Below, one piece after another: positions 15,469 through 19,603 of a stretch of DNA of 19,603 bases; within the stretch, counting starts at the first letter, position 1, and every line of letters starts with the position of its first letter. The notes under the pieces are model-generated. The model was not told the origin of the DNA, searched no databases, and worked only from the letters and a program-made list of their open reading frames with translations. Source of the stretch: Pseudomonadota bacterium (GTDB taxonomy: Bacteria > Desulfobacterota > Desulfobacteria > Desulfobacterales > Desulfosarcinaceae); the NCBI GenBank assembly GCA_023435265.1, contig JAEYRZ010000005.1, forward strand, positions 1 to 19,603. The letters are read 5' to 3'. A program made the position numbers and the translations under genes.

Positions 15469-17393
15469 ATCAAAATCTCGCCCGTGCGCTCCGTGTGATA
15501 ACCGCCCAGAGCGGCGACGCGCTGCTTGAAAGCACTGCCGGCGATAACTTCCAGCAGGCTTTGCACCGGCGCGCTGTCGAAGTGGACCGCCGGGATCACC
15601 AGATCGTACTGTTCGGTGACCATGGGAATGAACTCGAGGTCCAGCGCATTGGCCGCGGCCCGAATCCCCATCCCCACATCGGCCGCGCCGCTCATCACCG
15701 CCACTGCCACCGCCATGTGGGTAAACTCCTCGTTGTGGTAGCCGGCGATCCGCTCCGGAGCGATGTCGAGCTGCCGCAGGCGGTAGTCCAGCAGGATGCG
15801 CGTGCCCGAGCCGCCCTGGCGGTTGACGAGGCGGATATCCGGGCGCGCGAGATCCTCGATGCCGCGGATGCCCCGGGGATTGCCGCGGGGGATGATCAGT
15901 CCCTGCTCGCGCATTGTCAGATGCACCAGCCTGACCGGAACGTCCGACAAATATTTCCGAATATAGGATCGATTATAGCTTCCGTCACTTTCATCCAGCA
16001 GATGACTGCCCGCCATGTGGCACAGCCCGCGCTTCACGGCCATCAGACCGCCCATGCTGCCCACGTGGCTGGAAGAGATGCTCAGCCCGCTCTTCTGCGC
16101 GCGCAGCTCGTCGGCCAGAAGGTCGAGCGTGTTGTCGTGGCTGCCGACGATCACGATCGTACCGCCGATGGCCTGCGCCGGGCGGAGCAGTTCGGCGCCG
16201 ACGGGCACATTCTCTCTGACGCCTTCCAGCGGCGCGGGGATGCGGATGATGCCGTCCGCTTCGGTCAGCGTTGTGATGCTGCCGGCGCCGCGCGGCAACG
16301 GCGTGGCCACGAGGCGTTCACCGACCTGGCCGATCTTGACGCGCACGAATTCTTCGATGCCCAGCTTGGAGGCCAGTTTTCGCGTCGGCCAGACCTGCGC
16401 CGCCGGGCGTTGCGGCTCCGGCCGGGCCTGCAGCCGGCAAATAAGCGGCTGAACCAGCTGCTCGAAGGCCATGATCGCCGAAACCGGATAGCCGGGAATG
16501 CCGAAAACCGGCTGCGGGCCGATATGCCCGACGATGACCGGCTTGCCCGGCATCATGGTCACCCCGTGCACTAGGACGCTGCCCAGATCGGCGATCACGG
16601 CCCGCGCGAAATCCTCCGAACCGGCCGAAGACCCACCTAAAATCAGGACGATGTGGTAGCCCTGATCCAGGGCCGACGAAACCGCCGATTTGATGGCAGA
16701 GAGATCGTCGCCCAGCATGGGGTGGTGCGTGTACGCCCCGCCCAGGGATTCGATCAGGGCGCCCAGGACGAACCCGTTGGATTCGATCACCTGTCCGGGC
16801 CGCGGTCCATCCGGCGGCAGCGTGCGCCAATCGACCAGTTCCGAACCGGTGGGAATGATCATCACCCTGGGCCGGCGCAGCACCGCAACCTCGAAAACGC
16901 CGGCGGCCAGCAGGGCGCCCAGGCAGTAAGGGGTCACCACATGGTGCCGGGCGAAGAGCATTTCGGTGGCCACGATATCTTCGCCCATTTTGCGGACATG
17001 CTGCCAGGGATAAGCGGGCGCTTCGATGCGCACGGTTTCCGCATCCAGCGCCTGTACCTGTTCGATCATGATCACGGCATCGGTTCCGGCAGGCATCATA
17101 TGGCCGGTGTTGACCGCGAAGGCATCGACGCCCAGGCGCAGATCTTTCGGCCTTCTTTCGTGCGCACCGAAGGTCGACTTGGCCGGTACGGCGATGCCGT
17201 CCATGGCGGCGGCATGAAAATTGGGCGCCGAGAGCCGGGCCGTCACCGCTTCGGACAGGACGCGGCCGACCGCCTCGACGGTGCGGATCGTCTCCACCCC
17301 GATTGCCGGCAATTCGGCGAAATGCTCGGCCACGATGCGCCGCGCTTCCTCCAGTGACTTCATTTGCAGATAGACATTGCGTTTGTGACCCAA
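15465..17393 (-). CDS. moeA: MoeA fused to a periplasmic-binding-like domain
   Basis: A 642-residue fusion. Residues 1-405 are a MoeA/gephyrin-E module, which inserts molybdate or tungstate into adenylylated molybdopterin: AAAMDGIAV (61-69), IIPTGSEL (179-186), LGGSSAGSED (252-261), PGKPVIVG (282-289) and GIPGYPVSA (298-306). Residues from about 410 are a binding-protein-like domain (recalled as PBP_like, PF12727) starting GGTIVIVGSHDNTLDLLADE, with the glycine-rich ligand loop NRQGGSGTR (524-532) and GAADVGMGIRAAA (569-581). No signal peptide, so it is cytoplasmic; the added domain may sense or deliver an oxyanion or pterin. The TTG start at 17393 has AAGGAG 6 nt upstream; an ATG ten codons on is the alternative. 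It lies 19 nt after moeA and overlaps archease. Confidence 0.92.
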   Translation of the reverse strand: MGHKRNVYLQMKSLEEARRIVAEHFAELPAIGVETIRTVEAVGRVLSEAVTARLSAPNFHAAAMDGIAVPAKSTFGAHERRPKDLRLGVDAFAVNTGHMMPAGTDAVIMIEQVQALDAETVRIEAPAYPWQHVRKMGEDIVATEMLFARHHVVTPYCLGALLAAGVFEVAVLRRPRVMIIPTGSELVDWRTLPPDGPRPGQVIESNGFVLGALIESLGGAYTHHPMLGDDLSAIKSAVSSALDQGYHIVLILGGSSAGSEDFARAVIADLGSVLVHGVTMMPGKPVIVGHIGPQPVFGIPGYPVSAIMAFEQLVQPLICRLQARPEPQRPAAQVWPTRKLASKLGIEEFVRVKIGQVGERLVATPLPRGAGSITTLTEADGIIRIPAPLEGVRENVPVGAELLRPAQAIGGTIVIVGSHDNTLDLLADELRAQKSGLSISSSHVGSMGGLMAVKRGLCHMAGSHLLDESDGSYNRSYIRKYLSDVPVRLVHLTMREQGLIIPRGNPRGIRGIEDLARPDIRLVNRQGGSGTRILLDYRLRQLDIAPERIAGYHNEEFTHMAVAVAVMSGAADVGMGIRAAANALDLEFIPMVTEQYDLVIPAVHFDSAPVQSLLEVIAGSAFKQRVAALGGYHTERTGEILM

Positions 17394-17399
17394 TTCGAG

Positions 17400-17405
17400 C
17401 TCCTT
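17400..17405 (-). promoter_or_regulatory. Ribosome binding site that fixes the TTG start of the moeA fusion
   Basis: AAGGAG on the minus strand is 6 nt from TTG (17393-17391). It lies entirely in the 19-nt gap after the upstream moeA stop. The alternative ATG at residue 11 has no similar site. Confidence 0.7.
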
Positions 17406-17412
17406 GCCTCTT

Positions 17413-18636
17413 TCAGAACAGCATCACCTGCACCACCGTCCCCTGCTCCAGCCCCTCGCTGTTCAGATCCACGGCAACGAGGCCGTCGGCCGCCACCATG
17501 GTGCGCATCAGGCCGGAACCGCCGAGCACCGGCTCGGCCAAAATCTGGCCGTTCTTCGGTATCAGCCGTACGCGCACAAAATCAACCCGGCCCTGCGCCG
17601 AGGCGATATTGCGGCTCAGGCAGGCCCGCAGCGTCACCGGGGGCGAATCGGCGCAGCCGCCGATCCAGGACAGAAACGGGCGTACGAGGACCATAAACAC
17701 CACCATTGCCGATGTAACATGGCCGGGCAACCCCCAGAACGGCTTGCCGCCGCAGCGCGCCAGGATGGTCGGTTTGCCGGGCCGGATCGAAACCCCGTGG
17801 GCCATGATCCGGCTCTCGGGCAGCTTTTCGAGCACCTCCACCGTCAGGTCGCGCGTGCCCACCGAACTGCCGCCCGAGATCAGCACCATGTCCGTATCCT
17901 GCAGGGCCTGCCGGCACGCCGCCGCAAGCGCCTGGGGATCGTCGCGGACGATGCCGAAAAAATGCGGCTCGCCGCCCGCCTGAAGCACCAGGGCGGAAAG
18001 GGTGTAGCGATTGACATCCCGCACCTGGCCGGGACGCGGCGGTTCGTCCACGGGAATCACCTCGTCACCGGTGGAAATGATGCCCACCCGCGGCCGCCGG
18101 AAGACTTCCACCCGCCGGGCGCCGCACGCCGCCAGAATTCCCAGCTCCTGCGCGCGCAGGCGGCAGCCGCCCTCCACGAGCACCTGCCCCCGGGCCGCAT
18201 CCTCGTCCCGGGCCACGGTGTGCTGCCCCGGCGCGATACTCCGGTACACTTCAATGGTGGTGTCATCGAGCGCATCCGTGTGTTCGATCATGACGACGCT
18301 GTCCGCGCCGGGAGGCAGCATTCCGCCGGTGGCGATGCGCGCGGCCTGCCCCATCTCGACTGAAAACGCCGGCACCTGCCCCATGGTCACCGTACCGACG
18401 ACCGTCAAATAGGCCGGGTTGCCCTCGGAGGCGCCGAAGGTCGAGGCCGCTTTGACCGCGTAGCCGTCCATGGTGGCGCGATCGAAACCGGGGATATCCT
18501 GCCCGGCCTGAAAATCGCCGGCCAGAACGCGGTCCAGCGCCTGCAGGAGATCGACCTTCTCGGTGCCGACCGGCTGGAATTCCCGCTTGATCTCAAGCAG
18601 CGAATCGATTTGCATGACGTGGAAAAAAGCTTTCAT
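17413..18636 (-). CDS. moeA: Molybdopterin molybdenumtransferase MoeA
   Basis: A 407-residue stand-alone MoeA, close to the usual 400-410. It catalyses metal insertion into molybdopterin-AMP, the last common step of molybdenum (or tungsten) cofactor synthesis. Motifs: ATMDGYAV (54-61), ATGGMLPPGADSVVMIEHTD (102-121), IISTGDEV (187-193), ISGGSSVGTRD (253-263), RPGKP (285-289) and GLPGHVTSAM (302-311); the last departs from the GLPGNPVSA of E. coli MoeA and gephyrin. ATG 18636 is used; GGGAA and AAGGA lie 4 and 11 nt upstream, so spacing is not ideal. It heads the moeA, moeA-fusion, archease, rtcB run, with a candidate promoter just upstream. Confidence 0.95.
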   Translation of the reverse strand: MKAFFHVMQIDSLLEIKREFQPVGTEKVDLLQALDRVLAGDFQAGQDIPGFDRATMDGYAVKAASTFGASEGNPAYLTVVGTVTMGQVPAFSVEMGQAARIATGGMLPPGADSVVMIEHTDALDDTTIEVYRSIAPGQHTVARDEDAARGQVLVEGGCRLRAQELGILAACGARRVEVFRRPRVGIISTGDEVIPVDEPPRPGQVRDVNRYTLSALVLQAGGEPHFFGIVRDDPQALAAACRQALQDTDMVLISGGSSVGTRDLTVEVLEKLPESRIMAHGVSIRPGKPTILARCGGKPFWGLPGHVTSAMVVFMVLVRPFLSWIGGCADSPPVTLRACLSRNIASAQGRVDFVRVRLIPKNGQILAEPVLGGSGLMRTMVAADGLVAVDLNSEGLEQGTVVQVMLF

Positions 18637-18666
18637 AAAATTCCCATTCCTTTGCGATCCTGGCTT

Positions 18667-18695
18667 TTTGTAGTTGAAATCCGCTGTATCATCAA
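18667..18695 (-). promoter_or_regulatory. Candidate promoter for the moeA-rtcB gene run
   Basis: On the minus strand TTGATG (18695-18690), a 17-nt spacer and TACAAA (18672-18667) each match sigma-70 boxes at 4 of 6. A start near 18660 would leave a leader of about 25 nt before the moeA ATG, containing the AAGGAATGGGAA ribosome-site region. Confidence 0.35.
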
Positions 18696-18834
18696 TCTCA
18701 TATTTCAGCTTTGAATCGGCTGCGGTGAACGTGCGCGTTGCCCGTCAGCCTCTGCGAATCCTTTTCTTGATGCCGAAGATTATCCCGTCGCGGCATTCGA
18801 AGTCCGTGCGCCGCTTCAGGCCGGCAAAAAGCGG

Positions 18835-18863
18835 TTGCCAATTCCACGGGGGGCGTTTATTAA
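18835..18863 (+). promoter_or_regulatory. Candidate promoter in the 18637-19067 intergenic region
   Basis: TTGCCA (18835-18840; 5 of 6), a 17-nt spacer and TATTAA (18858-18863; 4 of 6) lie beside an AT-rich stretch (18857-18870) that stands out from the GC-rich surroundings. It would drive the substrate-binding protein gene with a leader of about 195 nt. The -35 is preceded by a motif also found before the candidate promoter at 3038. I see no gene in 18637-19067. Confidence 0.35.
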
Positions 18864-18935
18864 ATTAATTGGTATCCGTTTCCCACCGCGACGCATTTGC
18901 GAAGGCTCCCGCGCCATGCGGAAAATTAAATCGCA

Positions 18936-18965
18936 TTGAGAACAGCGTTTTGCGGCCGATATTAA
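18936..18965 (+). promoter_or_regulatory. Second candidate promoter for the substrate-binding protein
   Basis: TTGAGA (18936-18941; 5 of 6), an 18-nt spacer and TATTAA (18960-18965; 4 of 6) lie about 100 nt before the ATG at 19068. It competes with or adds to the candidate at 18835-18863. Confidence 0.28.
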
Positions 18966-19067
18966 CCTTGGTGCGATACGATCCGCCGGGCGCGGTACAG
19001 GCAGCCATCCCGGCAACCGGATCAGAACCAGACCCGGGGAATACACTTCAACGAAATCGAGGATGCC

Positions 19068-19603
19068 ATGCCTGGGAAACACGATGCGACGATCAACCGC
19101 ATTTCCGTCCTTCTGATTCTCTCCGCCATTCTCTCAAGCTCCCTGTGGACCCTCGGGTGCGACCAGCCTGAGCCCAAACGCTTCCGCGTCGGAATCCTGT
19201 GCGGCCTGCATGTCTTCGCCTCGACCGTGGAGGGCTTCAGGAAGGCAATGCAGGATCTGGGATACACAGAGAACCGCAATATCGAATACGATGTTCATTA
19301 CACCAATTTCGATTCAGCGACCGAAGAACGTATTCTCCGCAAATTCGTCGAAGATCGGGTCGACCTCATGCTGGTCCTGCCTTCCGAGGTTTCCGTGGCC
19401 GCCAAGGAAGTCACCCGCGGCACCGGCGTGCCCGTGGTATTCTGTCAGACCAACATCGAAGGCACCAACCTCATCGATAGTGTTCCTCAGCCCGGCGGCA
19501 ATATCACCGGCGTACGCTATCCGGGTCCCGATCTGGCACTCAAGCGGTTCGAAATTCTGCACGAACTCGCGCCGTGGGCCAGGCGCTTCTGGGTGCCCTA
19601 TAC
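19068..19603 (+). CDS. ABC-type substrate-binding lipoprotein, cut by the right edge
   Basis: The first 178 codons of a solute-binding protein of the ABC_sub_bind family (recalled as PF04392, the TrpX-like group). The N-terminus is a lipoprotein signal: Lys4 and Arg11, a hydrophobic stretch 12-29, then TLGC with Cys31 as the likely lipidated residue and Asp32 at +2, which in enterobacteria favours retention in the inner membrane. The mature part begins RFRVGILCG and continues with GFRKAMQDLGYTENRNIEYD, VDLMLVLPSEVSVAAKE and GVPVVFCQTNIEGTNL, the first lobe of a type I binding fold. Ligand not determinable. GAGG is 5 nt before the ATG at 19068; a nearby ATG at 19063 is out of frame. Permease genes, if any, would lie beyond the window. 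Confidence 0.88.
   Translation, partial: MPGKHDATINRISVLLILSAILSSSLWTLGCDQPEPKRFRVGILCGLHVFASTVEGFRKAMQDLGYTENRNIEYDVHYTNFDSATEERILRKFVEDRVDLMLVLPSEVSVAAKEVTRGTGVPVVFCQTNIEGTNLIDSVPQPGGNITGVRYPGPDLALKRFEILHELAPWARRFWVPY

Noticed and set aside
1..19603. CRISPR arrays, tRNA/rRNA genes, phage or IS transposases
   Set aside because: No regularly spaced repeats, tRNA-like cloverleaf or transposase/integrase motif was seen by eye on either strand; a dedicated RNA scan was not possible.

Overview
The window looks like a piece of a GC-rich (roughly 60% G+C by eye) Gram-negative chromosome, most like a sulfate-reducing Desulfobacterota (Desulfosarcina/Desulfococcus-type). This rests on gene content and protein style: a hisS-aspS pair, a MoeA fused to a periplasmic-binding-like domain next to a plain MoeA, a PAS hybrid kinase of the 'HDFNN' type, and frequent GTG/TTG starts. 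It is inference; no rRNA or tRNA is present to anchor it.

Layout. (1) 1-2904, minus strand: aspS (runs off the left edge, TTG start) downstream of hisS, with about 255 bp between them holding a degenerate copy of a CACAGAGG palindromic repeat. (2) 2905-3198: divergent intergenic region with candidate promoters. (3) 3199-6221, plus: a short HyuA-like hydantoinase/oxoprolinase and a histone-deacetylase-fold amidohydrolase with an added Cys-rich tail, 2 nt apart. (4) 6299-6370: a near-perfect 28-bp inverted repeat of the same family as in (1). (5) 6401-9421, plus: an EpmA-type lysyl-tRNA-synthetase-like ligase for EF-P, then a soluble PAS-PAS-HisKA-HATPase-REC hybrid kinase. (6) 9439-13458, minus: uppP, a phosphomannomutase/phosphoglucomutase, an MFS exporter-like transporter with an ambiguous start, and trmO overlapping it by 4 nt. 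(7) 13601-18636, minus: moeA, a moeA/binding-protein fusion, archease and rtcB, tightly packed. (8) 18637-19067: an intergenic region with outward candidate promoters. (9) 19068 to the right edge, plus: an ABC-type substrate-binding lipoprotein, cut by the window.

How the genes work together. Translation and RNA maintenance recur: AspRS, HisRS, EpmA (EF-P modification), TrmO (tRNA t6A37 methylation) and RtcB plus archease (RNA repair). A second theme is molybdenum/tungsten cofactor maturation by two different MoeA proteins, unexpectedly joined to the RNA ligase pair. uppP and the phosphohexomutase serve envelope and polysaccharide precursor supply. No CRISPR array, phage, IS element or complete novel defence system is visible. 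The most unusual items are the HyuA/deacetylase pair with its zinc-ribbon-like tail, the MoeA fusion linked to RtcB, the two CACAGAGG palindromes, a short motif repeated in three intergenic regions, and a possible ATT start codon for the MFS gene.
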